Part shown: piece after piece, positions 53,267 to 63,516 of the stretch | Layout of the letters: each line of letters opens with the position of its first letter | Position numbering within the stretch: the first letter of the stretch is position 1 | Assembly: GCF_030297155.1 (NCBI RefSeq) | Contig: NZ_AP028068.1 | Location: forward strand, 372,001 to 436,000 | DNA from: Vibrio sp. FE10 | GTDB taxonomy: Bacteria > Pseudomonadota > Gammaproteobacteria > Enterobacterales > Vibrionaceae | DNA length: 64,000 bases | Direction of reading: 5' to 3' | Position numbers and translations under genes: made by a program | The notes under the pieces: model-generated | What the model was told of the DNA's origin: nothing | What the model saw: only the letters and a program-made list of their open reading frames with translations | The model's database searches: none

Positions 53267-54106
53267 ATGACAATCGAAAACATTAGCCAAGCAAAGGTTG
53301 CTGGTGGTTGGCATAAACAATACACCCACTTTTCTGCAACGCTTGACTGCAACATGCGTTTTGCGATTTTCTTGCCGCCTAACGCAAGCAAAGAAAACCC
53401 AGTTCCTGTTTTGTATTGGTTATCAGGCTTAACCTGTACCGATGAAAACTTCATGCAAAAAGCCGGCGCGTTCAAAGCTGCGGCTGAGCAAGGCATCGCT
53501 ATTGTTGCCCCAGATACAAGCCCGCGCGGCGAAGGCGTTGCCGACAATGAAAGCTACGATCTCGGCCAAGGTGCAGGCTTCTATGTGAATGCCACTCAAG
53601 CACCATGGGACAGCCATTACCACATGTACGATTACGTGGTAACAGAGCTCCCAGCTTTGATTGAATCTTTCTTCCCAGTAACGTCTGTGAAATCGATTTC
53701 AGGTCACAGCATGGGCGGACACGGTGCCCTAACGATTGGTATCAAAAACGAAGATAGCTACCGTTCTATCTCGGCATTCAGCCCAATCACCAACCCAATG
53801 CAATGCCCTTGGGGACAAAAAGCATTCAACCAATATCTAGGCTTAGATATTGAAGAGTGGAAACACTACGATGCCTCTGAGCTTCTAAAAACCAAAGGCA
53901 CTAAGCTGCCAATGTTGGTTGACCAAGGCGAAGCCGATAACTTCCTGATTGAACAGCTTAAGCCTGAGCAATTAGTCGAAGCGGCTAAGGTAGCCAATGC
54001 CAATTTAGAGCTACGTATGCAGCCAGGTTACGACCATAGCTACTTCTTCATCTCTAGCTTTATTGATGAGCATATTGAGTTCCACGCTGCTTACCTAAAC
54101 AAGTAG
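53267..54106 (+). CDS. fghA: S-formylglutathione hydrolase
   Basis: 279-residue serine esterase of the esterase D family. The triad is S148 (SGHSMGGHGA), D224 (DQGEAD) and H257 (PGYDHSYFF). It hydrolyses S-formylglutathione to formate and glutathione, the second step after AdhC. Length and motifs are standard. CACGGAG-type purines precede the ATG, and a strong terminator follows. Confidence 0.95.
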   Translation: MTIENISQAKVAGGWHKQYTHFSATLDCNMRFAIFLPPNASKENPVPVLYWLSGLTCTDENFMQKAGAFKAAAEQGIAIVAPDTSPRGEGVADNESYDLGQGAGFYVNATQAPWDSHYHMYDYVVTELPALIESFFPVTSVKSISGHSMGGHGALTIGIKNEDSYRSISAFSPITNPMQCPWGQKAFNQYLGLDIEEWKHYDASELLKTKGTKLPMLVDQGEADNFLIEQLKPEQLVEAAKVANANLELRMQPGYDHSYFFISSFIDEHIEFHAAYLNK

Positions 54107-54118
54107 TCACACCGATTT

Positions 54119-54157
54119 AGCCCACACCTTGCAAAAGCGTGAGGTGTGGGCTTTTTT
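54119..54157 (+). terminator. Rho-independent terminator after fghA
   Basis: AGCCCACACCT (54119-54129) pairs with AGGTGTGGGCT (54142-54152), then a T run. Confidence 0.9.
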
Positions 54158-54266
54158 GCGCCTGCTATTTGGGCAAATACGCTGTTACTAAAGAGCAGCA
54201 ACAACGATTCACTCTTTCAAACACCCCGCTATACCAACAAAAACAATACAACGAAAAGGTACGACT

Positions 54267-54599
54267 ATGAGCTGGTTTTTCTTAATGATGGGCGTGATGG
54301 CGGAAGCACTTTCTCACGTAGCACTTAAAGCAACCGACGGTTTCAGCTTGTCTAAACCCATCCCTGCTCTATTGGTGATTTCAGGACACTTGGCGGCATT
54401 TCTATTTTTGAGCCAAGCAATGAAAGGGATGCCTGTAGGTGTAGTTCACTCTTTATGGGCGGGCTTGGCTATCGTAACCGTGAGCTTGATTTCTACATTT
54501 GTTTACCGCCAGCACCTCGATACTATGGTGTGGGTTGGTATGTTATTTGTGGCGGCAGGCGTTGTGATGATCAACCTATCTCAAGGTCACTCGCACTAG
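54267..54599 (+). CDS. Small multidrug resistance (SMR) family transporter
   Basis: 110-residue four-helix membrane protein. The conserved membrane glutamate is E13 in MMGVMAEALSHVALKATDGF, and PVGVVHSLWAGLAIVTVSLISTFVY forms helix 3. The histidine-rich end (GHSH) is unusual. It differs considerably from the other SMR protein at 51227, so the two may be partners of a heterodimer or have different substrates. It follows the formaldehyde genes but has its own transcript start after a terminator. Confidence 0.84.
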   Translation: MSWFFLMMGVMAEALSHVALKATDGFSLSKPIPALLVISGHLAAFLFLSQAMKGMPVGVVHSLWAGLAIVTVSLISTFVYRQHLDTMVWVGMLFVAAGVVMINLSQGHSH

Positions 54600-54744
54600 T
54601 GTAGTTAGTGACTTATTAACAGTGTGTCAATTCATTCAAACTTCCTAACAGACAGGTGTCGCCTTCACTTATTCATACTCTTACAATCAGCAAATCAAAC
54701 CTGTTACCATAGCGCCTTCAACATCACCTATTTTGAAGGTTGCT

Positions 54745-55146
54745 ATGAAAGCAATTAAGACTCTTTTCTTCCTGATGGTTTTACTGAGCGGTCTGTTTAC
54801 CGCTTGGCTGTTTATCCCAATTCCAGCGACCATGGACAAGCAAACGCTCGACGTTCCATTAACGGAACCATTCAAGCTTGTGGCGTACCGCAGCAACCCG
54901 AATGATGCCAGTAAGCCGCTGACTTACCACTACTATGTGATTTCTGATGTGGTTGGCGTGGACGACATGGACCCGTTTCTGATTACGACAGACCAATTTG
55001 TAAAGCTTGGCGAATTCGACGAGAACACGTTCAGCCTAACGGTTAACGGCAAGATCGAGAGCTACACCAACGATTTGTGGATCAAAAAGGCCGACGGCAA
55101 ACTGCAGCACTGGTACGTAAGTGTTGATGCAAACTATATTCGTTAG
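54745..55146 (+). CDS. Small membrane-anchored or exported protein of unknown function
   Basis: 133 residues. An N-terminal hydrophobic segment at about 6-25 (TLFFLMVLLSGLFTAWLFIP) acts as a signal anchor or uncleaved signal peptide, followed by a predicted periplasmic beta-rich domain ending LQHWYVSVDANYIR. GAAGG lies six bases before the ATG. I do not recognise a family. It is a single-gene unit with a strong terminator. Confidence 0.72.
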   Translation: MKAIKTLFFLMVLLSGLFTAWLFIPIPATMDKQTLDVPLTEPFKLVAYRSNPNDASKPLTYHYYVISDVVGVDDMDPFLITTDQFVKLGEFDENTFSLTVNGKIESYTNDLWIKKADGKLQHWYVSVDANYIR

Positions 55147-55171
55147 AGTCGAATCCAAATAGACCCGATTT

Positions 55172-55206
55172 AAAACTGCGCTTTGGCTTCCAAGCGCAGT
55201 TTTTTG
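55172..55206 (+). terminator. Rho-independent terminator
   Basis: AAAACTGCGCTT pairs with AAGCGCAGTTTT (loop with extra GG/CC pairing), followed by T residues. Confidence 0.85.
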
Positions 55207-55382
55207 TTTCTAGCGTAATTTTTGTTTCAAGCCGCCCGCTTTAAACTCTCCCTCACTTTTTACTCACCACTGCCGTGCTCTTAAAAATGCTACAAGCAGA
55301 GCAGGTGTCATAAGCTCTACAGATGTTATAAGCTCCACCTACACTCGACTCCCTATAAATCAAAAAAAATAAAGGATCACCC

Positions 55383-56120
55383 GTGGAATTTACGCTCGAC
55401 AAATTTAACGGCATCATCATTGACCCAGCAACAGCCCCTCACGATGCTGCCTCATTCAATACCGAACTTAGCCAGATCACCGAATTTTCAAAGCAAAATA
55501 ACAAAGGCATCATTTGGATTAGTTTGCCTATTTCACTCTCGCACCTTATTCCGGTAGCGACTGAGCTTGGCTTCGTGTTTCACAACTGCTTAGAAGACGA
55601 GATTACGCTGATTCATAAATCCGAGATGGTAGAATTTGTGCCTTTCATTCCGACCCACACCTTGGGCGCTGGCGCGTTGATCACTAACGAACACAACCAA
55701 GTGCTGATGATCAAAGAGCACGGTATGACTGGCTACAAATTACCGGGCGGCCATATTGAGTTGGGTGAAGGTATTGAGGAATCGGTTGTCCGTGAAACCT
55801 TGGAAGAAACAGGTATCGAAGCCACGTTCGTTTCGGTGGTTGGCATGGCAACAAGACACCCGTATCAGTTTGGCAAATCGAATCTCTACTTTATTTGCCA
55901 CCTTATCGCTCAAACCCAAGAGATTGCAATTCAAGACACCGATGAAATTGCAGAAGCTAAATGGATTGATGTTGAAGAGTATATTAACAACCCCGAAAGC
56001 TACCCGTTTAACCGCCAATTGGTCGGTTCTCTGATAGGAAAGCAAGGATTAGAGCTTACCCAACTAGAAGGCAACTATGGCCCTGTCCACAAGCCAGAGA
56101 TCTTCTTTTCGCAAAGCTAG
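55383..56120 (+). CDS. Nudix hydrolase with N-terminal pre-Nudix domain
   Basis: 245 residues. The Nudix box GGHIELGEGIEESVVRETLE followed by ETG lies at about 121-143 and fits G-x5-E-x7-R-E-U-x-E-E-x-G-U. About 85 residues precede it in a GNAT-like or NUDT6-type pre-Nudix domain (FNGIIIDPA; IWISLPISLSHLIPVATELGF). Such proteins hydrolyse nucleoside diphosphate derivatives; the substrate here is unknown. It is a single-gene unit beginning GTG at 55383 after AAAGGATC. Confidence 0.85.
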   Translation: MEFTLDKFNGIIIDPATAPHDAASFNTELSQITEFSKQNNKGIIWISLPISLSHLIPVATELGFVFHNCLEDEITLIHKSEMVEFVPFIPTHTLGAGALITNEHNQVLMIKEHGMTGYKLPGGHIELGEGIEESVVRETLEETGIEATFVSVVGMATRHPYQFGKSNLYFICHLIAQTQEIAIQDTDEIAEAKWIDVEEYINNPESYPFNRQLVGSLIGKQGLELTQLEGNYGPVHKPEIFFSQS

Positions 56121-56135
56121 AGTGCTTCAGATATA

Positions 56136-56167
56136 AAAACGCCCAACTCAAATGAATTGGGCGTTTT
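56136..56167. terminator. Bidirectional terminator after the Nudix gene
   Basis: AAAACGCCCAA and TTGGCGTTTT pair with one bulged base around 10 bases; convergent with the aldehyde dehydrogenase gene. Confidence 0.75.
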
Positions 56168-56280
56168 GGTTTTGCTTTCACTTTTTATTTTTGTTGATTA
56201 AGCCGACTGCGTTGTTAGTTACTCTTCACTCCCTCAACGATCTAACACTTAAAGCCAATCCGTCTTAGAACATATCTGTT

Positions 56281-57801
56281 TTAGAAAAAACCTAGTGGGT
56301 TGGTATCGTAGCTGATCAGCAGGTTCTTGGTGTTTTGGTAGTGATCGAGCATCATCTTGTGTGTCTCACGACCGATGCCTGATTTCTTGTAGCCACCAAA
56401 TGCTGCGTGTGCCGGGTAAGCGTGGTAACAGTTCACCCAAATACGGCCGGCTTCGATGTTACGACCCATGCGATACGCTAGGTTTGCATCACGCGTCCAC
56501 ACGCCAGCACCCAAGCCATATTCGGTATCGTTGGCAATCTCTAACGCTTCTGCTTCGTCTTTAAACGTCGTTACTGCGATAACTGGGCCGAAGATCTCTT
56601 CTTGGAACACACGCATCTTATTGTGCCCTTCCAGCATGGTTGGTTGAATATAATAACCATTGCCGAGCTCATCTGGTTGCTGCGCGATTTCACCACCTGT
56701 CAGCACTTTCGCACCTTCTTGACGACCGATTTCGAGGTAGCTCAAGATCTTATCGAACTGCTCTTTAGAAGCTTGTGCGCCAACCTGCGTATCAGTATCT
56801 AACGGGTTACCTTGTTTAATGGTTTGAGCACGCTCGACCACCTTGGCGATGAACTTGTCGTACACCGATTCATGGATCAGCACACGTGATGGACAAGTAC
56901 ACACTTCACCTTGGTTGAAGAACGCAAGCAGCATGCCTTCGACACACTTATCTAAGTATTCATCTTCATGGTTAAAGATGTCTGGGAAGTAAATGTTTGG
57001 AGACTTACCGCCAAGCTCAACCGTTGATGGGATCAAGCTTTCAGCTGCACATTTCAGAATATGGTGGCCGACCTCTGTTGAGCCTGTGAATGCCAACTTA
57101 GCCAAACGATCGCTAGTTGCTAATGCTTGGCCTGCTTCGCTACCAAAACCATTCACGATATTAACAACGCCTGCAGGCAGAAGATCAGCGATCTTCTCCA
57201 TCATCACTAAGATCGATGTCGGTGTTTGCTCGGCTGGCTTCATCACCACACAACAGCCTGCTGCCAGTGCTGGTGCCAGTTTCCAAGCCGCCATTAAAAT
57301 CGGGAAGTTCCAAGGAATGATCTGCCCTACTACACCGATTGGTTCAGGGAAGTGGTAGCTCGCGGTGTTTGAATCTAGCTCGGCTGCGCTGCCTTCTTGC
57401 GCTCGAATACAGCCCGCAAAGTAACGGAAGTGATCGACAACCAAAGGAATATCTGCCGCCAGAGTTTCACGTACAGGTTTGCCGTTTTCCCATGTCTCGG
57501 CGACTGCGAGTTCTTCTAGGTTCGCTTCAATGCGGTCGGCAATTTTAAGTAGGATGTTCGAACGTTCAGTAACGCTCGTCGCAGCCCAACTTGCACGAGC
57601 TGCATGCGCGGCATCGAGTGCCAAGCTAATGTCCGCCTCGGTTGAGCGTGCCACTTGGCAATACACCTGACCATTCACTGGAGATGTGTTATCAAAATAC
57701 TCGCCGCTAACAGGTTTCACCCACTCGCCACCGATAAAATTGTCGTATTGGGCTTTAAAGTTCACTACTGCGTTGTCACTACCCGGCTGTGCGTAAATCA
57801 T
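56281..57801 (-). CDS. NAD-dependent aldehyde dehydrogenase (AldB/ExaC-like)
   Basis: 506-residue aldehyde dehydrogenase of the AldB/acetaldehyde group. The general base is E262 ([12 protein letters not shown]), the nucleophile is probably C301 ([12 protein letters not shown]), and [18 protein letters not shown] binds the coenzyme near 162-179. The double-cysteine CTC motif is typical of this group. The divergent neighbour is an AcoR-like sigma-54 activator, and a -24/-12 promoter lies in the gap, so expression is likely induced by acetoin, alcohol or aldehyde. It oxidises short aldehydes to acids. Confidence 0.9.
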   Translation of the reverse strand: MIYAQPGSDNAVVNFKAQYDNFIGGEWVKPVSGEYFDNTSPVNGQVYCQVARSTEADISLALDAAHAARASWAATSVTERSNILLKIADRIEANLEELAVAETWENGKPVRETLAADIPLVVDHFRYFAGCIRAQEGSAAELDSNTASYHFPEPIGVVGQIIPWNFPILMAAWKLAPALAAGCCVVMKPAEQTPTSILVMMEKIADLLPAGVVNIVNGFGSEAGQALATSDRLAKLAFTGSTEVGHHILKCAAESLIPSTVELGGKSPNIYFPDIFNHEDEYLDKCVEGMLLAFFNQGEVCTCPSRVLIHESVYDKFIAKVVERAQTIKQGNPLDTDTQVGAQASKEQFDKILSYLEIGRQEGAKVLTGGEIAQQPDELGNGYYIQPTMLEGHNKMRVFQEEIFGPVIAVTTFKDEAEALEIANDTEYGLGAGVWTRDANLAYRMGRNIEAGRIWVNCYHAYPAHAAFGGYKKSGIGRETHKMMLDHYQNTKNLLISYDTNPLGFF

Positions 57802-57959
57802 AGTTAGATCCTTCTTTGATTTGTTCTTCGTTATTGAGTGAGAGCTGTCTTATTTTTATGGCGACTTCTCTTGAGAAAAGAACTCATGACAAGACGCCCA
57901 TGTTTATGCTTTCTGTTTAAAACACTGATACTTCGTGTTTTCTTCACAACAGTAACAAC

Positions 57960-57974
57960 GCAAATCACACGCCA
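57960..57974 (-). promoter_or_regulatory. Sigma-54 (-24/-12) promoter of the aldehyde dehydrogenase gene
   Basis: On the minus strand TGGCGTGTGATTTGC: GG and GC are exactly ten bases apart and TTGC is intact, close to the consensus TGGCACG-N4-TTGC. Transcription would start about 147 bases before the coding sequence. Confidence 0.75.
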
Positions 57975-58084
57975 GAACTTCAAAACTTGTTGTTAATAAA
58001 TTGTAAAACTATGATTACCAAACGTTTACAACCCAAAGTGAGTTGGCATTGAACGGACGTATGGAAACCACTCCAGTGTTCAAC

Positions 58085-58101
58085 TGTTCCAAATTGGTAC
58101 A
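58085..58101. promoter_or_regulatory. Activator dyad TGTTCC-N5-GGTACA
   Basis: Near-perfect inverted repeat about 110 bases upstream of the -24/-12 promoter, a typical position for a sigma-54 activator site. A sister site lies 24 bases away. Confidence 0.6.
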
Positions 58102-58108
58102 CCCTCAC

Positions 58109-58125
58109 TGTTACGACATGGAACA
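58109..58125. promoter_or_regulatory. Activator dyad TGTTAC-N5-GGAACA
   Basis: Same architecture as the 58085 site, one 24-base step closer to the activator gene and ending 4 bases before its start codon, so binding could also repress the activator. Confidence 0.6.
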
Positions 58126-58128
58126 GTC

Positions 58129-59916
58129 ATGCACCTTCAACAAGCAAACACCTCAGATTGGCTTTCGTCTTCTTGGCACCGCAGCACAGAAGCGGGTCTA
58201 AAACAGAGACGACTTCCCGAAGACATTCGCCTGCCACAATCGATCCTGAAACAGCGACGTCATCAATCGTCTGACTTGATCCACATCGTCGAACGCAATG
58301 CTCTACCTCTGTTTAATCAGATGTTTGCACGCACTGACAGTCGTTTGATTCTGACGGATATCGAGGGCGTCATTCTGGCAAGTTGGGGGCAGGAGCGGTT
58401 TAAGGAGAAACTGACGTCAATTGCACTCAGCTCAGGAGCGTGTTGGCAGGAACAACTTAAAGGCACCAATGCGATAGGCACCGCCATTGTTGAAGCCAAG
58501 CCAGTATCCATCATTGGCGAACAGCACTTCATCCACCAGCATCGATTTATCAGTTGCTCAGCCAGCCCGGTGTTCGATCATCAAGCTCAAATGGTCGGCG
58601 TATTAGACATTACTAGCGAGCAGCAACAACACGACAGTTCAGTGCAGCTACTCGTTCAAAACATGGTTCAGCTTATTGAAAATCAGCTACTGAGTCATAT
58701 CCCGCAAGGCACCACTCGCATTGACCTCGCTTGTGAAAAATCGTTATTGCACAGTGGTTGGCAAGGGATAGTGATAGCCAACGAAGCTGGCGAAGTAGTG
58801 GCGCACAATCAGGTCGCCTCTCAACTGTTGGATCAAACCTCAATCGTTGGCGAATGCATCGACACTCTCTTCAATCGATCCTCATTAGACGCGCCCTTTG
58901 TGTTTGAAAAACAGCACCTCAAACGAACGACTACCAAACGTACGCGTTCACTCTCAGCATCGTGCGATTTACATCACGGTGAACAACAAATTGAACACGC
59001 TTGGCAGCAAGCCAACAAGGTAATAGACAAAGGGATCAGTTTGTTGATCTTAGGAGAAACAGGTGTAGGCAAAGGCGAGTTTGTTAAGGCGTTACACAAG
59101 CAAAGCCAACGTAAATCGTCGCCCTTAGTGGCGGTGAATTGCGGTGCGCTACCGAAAGATCTTATTGAATCTGAACTGTTTGGCTACGCGCCGGGGGCTT
59201 TTACTGGCGCAAGCCACAAAGGTTTCCAAGGCAAGATTCGCCAAGCTGATAAGGGAATTCTGTTTCTAGATGAAATCGCCGACATGCCATTGGAGGCTCA
59301 ATGTCGATTGCTGCATGTTCTGCAAGACAAATCCGTAGTGCCTGTTGGCTCAAATCAGAGCTACCAAGTCGATTGTCAGATCATCGCTGCCACACATAAA
59401 AACTTAGAAAAATTGGTCGCAACTGGAGAATTTCGACAAGATCTCTTTTATCGCCTGAATGGCTTGGCGTTTACTCTGCCAAGCTTGCAACACCGACAAG
59501 ATAAACATGCCTTAATCGAGCACATTCATCGTAAATACGCCGAAGATGAGCAGACAATCTGCCCGCACTTAATGAGTTTGCTGTACGCCTATTCATGGCC
59601 CGGTAATATCCGCGAATTAGACAACTTACTTAAAGTTGCTGCTCTATTGGCCAGTGATGAACCACAACTCACGCTAGAACATGTACCTAGCCATCTCGCT
59701 CAACACCTCACGTCATTAGCGCAAGATGATCATCATAAGTTCATCACAACCAATGCTATCGAAGGTAGGCCAAAGTCCGATTTAAAAAGTACCGTTGAAG
59801 ATACGTTGCTGCAAACCTATCAAGCCAACCAAGGCAATATAAGCAAGACATCGCGAATACTAGGTATCAGCCGCAATACCATTTATCGAAAGCTGAAAAG
59901 CTTGGGGATTCTGTAA
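58129..59916 (+). CDS. AcoR-like sigma-54-dependent enhancer-binding activator
   Basis: 595-residue regulator. A GAF sensory domain spans about 65-190 (SRLILTDIEGVILASWG; GTNAIGTAIVEAKPVSIIG), followed by a PAS-like segment at about 205-262. The AAA+ domain spans about 285-510 with Walker A GETGVGKG (309-316), the sigma-54-contacting GAFTGA loop (356-361) and Walker B ILFLDE (377-382). A Fis-type HTH ends the protein (NISKTSRILGISRNTIYRKL). It activates the divergent aldehyde dehydrogenase gene from the -24/-12 promoter, most likely on sensing acetoin, alcohol or aldehyde, by analogy with AcoR. Confidence 0.92.
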   Translation: MHLQQANTSDWLSSSWHRSTEAGLKQRRLPEDIRLPQSILKQRRHQSSDLIHIVERNALPLFNQMFARTDSRLILTDIEGVILASWGQERFKEKLTSIALSSGACWQEQLKGTNAIGTAIVEAKPVSIIGEQHFIHQHRFISCSASPVFDHQAQMVGVLDITSEQQQHDSSVQLLVQNMVQLIENQLLSHIPQGTTRIDLACEKSLLHSGWQGIVIANEAGEVVAHNQVASQLLDQTSIVGECIDTLFNRSSLDAPFVFEKQHLKRTTTKRTRSLSASCDLHHGEQQIEHAWQQANKVIDKGISLLILGETGVGKGEFVKALHKQSQRKSSPLVAVNCGALPKDLIESELFGYAPGAFTGASHKGFQGKIRQADKGILFLDEIADMPLEAQCRLLHVLQDKSVVPVGSNQSYQVDCQIIAATHKNLEKLVATGEFRQDLFYRLNGLAFTLPSLQHRQDKHALIEHIHRKYAEDEQTICPHLMSLLYAYSWPGNIRELDNLLKVAALLASDEPQLTLEHVPSHLAQHLTSLAQDDHHKFITTNAIEGRPKSDLKSTVEDTLLQTYQANQGNISKTSRILGISRNTIYRKLKSLGIL

Positions 59917-60323
59917 TAAATAACATTAACAATGACTTGGTTACTCAGATTGAGCATACAAAGTATAAACACGCACTTTTCAAGTGGACACTCTGCGCTT
60001 CGGACCAAATTAAAATGTGATTAATGTCATATAATGAGTAATCCATATTCAGAGCGATCTCAAACTACAACCTCTTGATTTACCGAAAAATAAATATCAT
60101 TGATAAACTTAAAAGATCAATGAATACAAATAGCTAATGAAATACTAACGCCCATTTCCTTCCGCTATATAACTCGCTGGCAAGATATAAATCTGAGCAT
60201 TATGCAATCCTATTTATAATTTTGATCTCCCTATTCTTTTTGTGTTCATTATTTTGAATTTTCCATTCACTTATCTTGTTTAAAATCTCTGCAAAACTAC
60301 CACTATTTGGTTACAGGGGTCTT
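59917..60323. promoter_or_regulatory. Chemoreceptor upstream region with CRP-like site
   Basis: 407 AT-rich bases without a gene. A CRP-like site TGTGA-N6-TCATA (60016-60031, nine of ten) overlaps a TATAAT hexamer (60030-60035). If that hexamer is used, the overlap would favour repression; a start further down would favour activation. Confidence 0.4.
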
Positions 60324-62438
60324 ATGTTTAACAGTATACGCACGCGAATTGCGGTGAGTGCGGGTGGGGCGATGGCTTTCACTCTATTGATCGCAATGGG
60401 GATGACGACCAACGCATTTACCGATGTGAACAAAAAAGTCACTGAAAAAGTAAAAATACAGCTAACGGATGCCACGACAACGGACCTACAAAACACGGCT
60501 CTTCAACAGGGTTTAAATATCGCTAACCAACTTGATCCTGTGCTAGCAAACCTAAAGCAAGCACGATCAATCATCGAGCTAAGTTCAGAAACCAACGCAA
60601 GCGCAGACCTTATCGTTAAACAGTTTACTGCCGCCTTGGAAGCACAAAACAAAGCTGTATTTGCAGGTTACATGGTTTGGGAAAACAAGACATGGCCTCA
60701 ACAAACTGAGTTGGACAGCAAGCTCGGCTTTAACACAGAATTAGGTTTTAACAGTCAGGGCTACCTTGCGCCTTTCTTCTCTCCAAATGACCAAAATAGC
60801 TTTGATGCCGTTGCAATGGAAAGCTTTAGCAATACAAAACTAAATAGTAACGGAGAGCGCAAAGACGACTGGCACTTAATGCCTTACCAAACCGGTAAGA
60901 CATTTGTTATGGAACCGTACTTCTATCCGGTTCGAGGTAAACAAGAGCTCATCACCACTATCAGCCAACCAATCAAACAAGACGGAGAAATCATTGGCTC
61001 AATTGGCTTTGATTTGTCTTTGTTCGAACTGCAAAGCCAGAGTGAATTGTTTGCACGTAACCTATTTGATGGCAAGGGTAAGATCCTTATCACTTCATGG
61101 AAAGGCATTACATTGGCCAACAGTCGTGCTGGAAATATGGTAGGTAAAAGAGTCTCTTCTGAGTTGGAATCTGAATGGTCGAAGATTCAATCTATCGCTA
61201 AACGCGAAGGCGCTGGCCTTGTTACTTTCGGCGGAGATGAGTATGCAATTACTGCAATTGATACCAGTGATGCACCTTGGGTAGTCATGGTGTCCGTTCC
61301 CAGTAGTCACCTTACAAAAAGCGTCGACGAGTACACACAATGGAGTGATGCTCAGAATTCGAAAGCGCTTGAAAAAGGTGTGTGGGCGGGGATCATCGCA
61401 GCTATTCTAGGTATTGCCTCAATGGCATTCATTGCCAACTCTCTGGGCAAGGTTCTGAACAACTTAGTAGAGCGTTTTAAAGATGCAGCACAAGGTGAAG
61501 GCGACTTAACTTATCGCATAGAGGTGAAAGGAAAAGATGAAACCGCGCAGCTTGCACACTGGTTCAACACCTTCCTATCTCGTATGCAAGAAATGCTACT
61601 TACCGTCATGGTAACGGCCGATCAAGTCGATAAAAATGCCACTGAAGGCCAGGCACGTGCAGAGGTTTCTCGTGATCAACTGAACTCTCAAGTTAACGAG
61701 GTAAACTCACTTGCCACTGCTATTAATGAAATGAGTGCGACTGCGCAAGAAGTAGCAAGTTCAGCCGTTCAAGCAGCCGCGGCAGCAAGCCAAGTACAAA
61801 GCAACAGTCTCAATGGCATGACGCGTATGGACAATGCCGCGAGTGCTGTAGACAGCTTAGCTGTTCAGGTTAATGATGCGCAGCAACAAACACAAAACCT
61901 AGTCGATTCGAGCACCGCTATTCAAGGTATCTTGAGCGAAATTGGTGGCATTGCAGAACAAACCAACTTACTTGCGCTTAATGCCGCTATTGAGGCAGCA
62001 CGTGCGGGTGAAGCTGGACGAGGCTTTGCTGTGGTTGCTGATGAAGTACGTAACCTAGCAAATCGTACTCAAGGTTCGACAGAAGAGATTCGCTCGATGT
62101 TGGCTCGCCTAGAGCAAGAGACTCAATCTATCGTGATATTGATGGAGCAAAGCCAGAAGCAAGCGAATGACACCAAAGGTGAAACTCAAGCAGCACATCT
62201 CGCCTTGTCGGAAATCAACCAAGCGATTGAAGTGATTAACGACATGAACAATCAGATTGCTTCGGCTGCTGAAGAGCAAAGCTCAGTGTCAGAAGAGATT
62301 AACCGCAATGTAGTGATCATCAATGACACCGCAGTGGAAGTGATGGGTACTATGACATCGTCGGTAGAAATCAGTAACGAGTTGACGGTAAAAGCCGGAG
62401 ATTTACACGGTGAGTTAAGCAAGTTCAAGCTTTCTTAA
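60324..62438 (+). CDS. Methyl-accepting chemotaxis protein with dCache sensor
   Basis: 704-residue chemoreceptor. A membrane segment at about 10-30 is followed by a periplasmic dCache_1 domain (about 40-345) with [13 protein letters not shown] and [24 protein letters not shown], as in amino acid-sensing Vibrio receptors. A second membrane segment at about 360-385 and HAMP follow, then the signalling hairpin with [20 protein letters not shown]. The ATG at 60324 has GGGG just upstream; an in-frame TTG 16 codons earlier is less likely. The ligand is unproven. Confidence 0.92.
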   Translation: MFNSIRTRIAVSAGGAMAFTLLIAMGMTTNAFTDVNKKVTEKVKIQLTDATTTDLQNTALQQGLNIANQLDPVLANLKQARSIIELSSETNASADLIVKQFTAALEAQNKAVFAGYMVWENKTWPQQTELDSKLGFNTELGFNSQGYLAPFFSPNDQNSFDAVAMESFSNTKLNSNGERKDDWHLMPYQTGKTFVMEPYFYPVRGKQELITTISQPIKQDGEIIGSIGFDLSLFELQSQSELFARNLFDGKGKILITSWKGITLANSRAGNMVGKRVSSELESEWSKIQSIAKREGAGLVTFGGDEYAITAIDTSDAPWVVMVSVPSSHLTKSVDEYTQWSDAQNSKALEKGVWAGIIAAILGIASMAFIANSLGKVLNNLVERFKDAAQGEGDLTYRIEVKGKDETAQLAHWFNTFLSRMQEMLLTVMVTADQVDKNATEGQARAEVSRDQLNSQVNEVNSLATAINEMSATAQEVASSAVQAAAAASQVQSNSLNGMTRMDNAASAVDSLAVQVNDAQQQTQNLVDSSTAIQGILSEIGGIAEQTNLLALNAAIEAARAGEAGRGFAVVADEVRNLANRTQGSTEEIRSMLARLEQETQSIVILMEQSQKQANDTKGETQAAHLALSEINQAIEVINDMNNQIASAAEEQSSVSEEINRNVVIINDTAVEVMGTMTSSVEISNELTVKAGDLHGELSKFKLS

Positions 62439-62462
62439 TTACCAGTACCGTCTCATAATAAC

Positions 62463-62492
62463 TAGGCCGAGAAACGTAATATTCTCGGCCTA
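62463..62492. terminator. Hairpin between convergent chemoreceptor and LysR genes
   Basis: TAGGCCGAGAA and TTCTCGGCCTA form a perfect 11-base stem with eight-base loop; the T run is weak. Confidence 0.65.
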
Positions 62493-62566
62493 TCAATTTC
62501 CTCATATCCTCTCATCTTACAGCTCATCTATCGAAATTCACCGAACAAAGATCTCCCAACAGAAAG

Positions 62567-63400
62567 CTAATCAGAGTCCAACTCGACAAGTTGATTGAGC
62601 ACTTCTTTGTCTAATACAGGATGATGCTTACTCGCTAAGATCAGCACAATATCGACCGAAGGTAACGGCGGCATATCTTCAAGAACGTTTAAATCCGGCG
62701 TCACGCTGAGCTTACCCATCGCACCAATCGCTAACCCTGCTTTTACTATCGCGCGCTGCGCTGAAGCGGTATTGCTGCACGCCAATAACTGATAGGGCGT
62801 TCCCTGTTTAGCTAAGCCATTGACCGCGGCTGCGTGATATTTACAATCGGTCTGAAACAGAGCCAATGGAATCGGTTTTGAATCGTCGAGCATAAAATCA
62901 GGGCTGCTTATCCAAACTCCGGTATCACTGGTGAGCCAATGCCCCTCTTCGCTGTCAGGCGCTCTGGTGACAATCGCCGCATCTAAACGGCCATCATCCA
63001 ACCACTCTCTCAGCGTAATGCTTGGCAGGCTAAATATTTGGATTGAGCACGTAGGTTCTGCTTGCTGTAACAGGCGAATCACTTTAGGCAAAATGGTGTC
63101 GTTATAATCTTCAGGACAACCTAATCGCAGTGGCTGTTTGTCCTCATAACGCTTTACTTGTTTCAGCGCGGTATTGTGAAGGGCGACCAGCTGCTCTGCA
63201 TGAGAACGCAGCGCCAGTCCCGCCTCAGTAAGCACTAAGTTACGACCTTCTTTCTGAAAAAGAGTGACATTAAGTTCCTCTTCTAATTTACGCATCTGCG
63301 CACTAAACGCGGATTGGGTGCGATTGATCTGTTTCGCAGCACGCGTGAAGCTACTGGTTTCCACGAACGCGAGAAAGCCTCGCAGAGCATCAATATCCAT
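62567..63400 (-). CDS. LysR-family transcriptional regulator
   Basis: 277-residue LysR protein. The DNA-binding region is MDIDALRGFLAFVETSSFTRAAKQINRTQSAFSAQMRKLE, and the effector domain has LRLGCPEDYNDTILPKVI near 92-109. It is a little short for the family, ending in EVLNQLVELDSD, but looks intact. It is divergent from a glutathione S-transferase gene 116 bases away, which is its probable target. Confidence 0.88.
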   Translation of the reverse strand: MDIDALRGFLAFVETSSFTRAAKQINRTQSAFSAQMRKLEEELNVTLFQKEGRNLVLTEAGLALRSHAEQLVALHNTALKQVKRYEDKQPLRLGCPEDYNDTILPKVIRLLQQAEPTCSIQIFSLPSITLREWLDDGRLDAAIVTRAPDSEEGHWLTSDTGVWISSPDFMLDDSKPIPLALFQTDCKYHAAAVNGLAKQGTPYQLLACSNTASAQRAIVKAGLAIGAMGKLSVTPDLNVLEDMPPLPSVDIVLILASKHHPVLDKEVLNQLVELDSD

Positions 63401-63516
63401 GCTGAATTAACCACCCATCGTTTTTATTAATGTAATACATCAAAATTATCCGTTAGTTCGCCGCAATACAATCCCTTAAGCTCAAAAGCATATTCACCAA
63501 ACACAGGGAAGCATCT

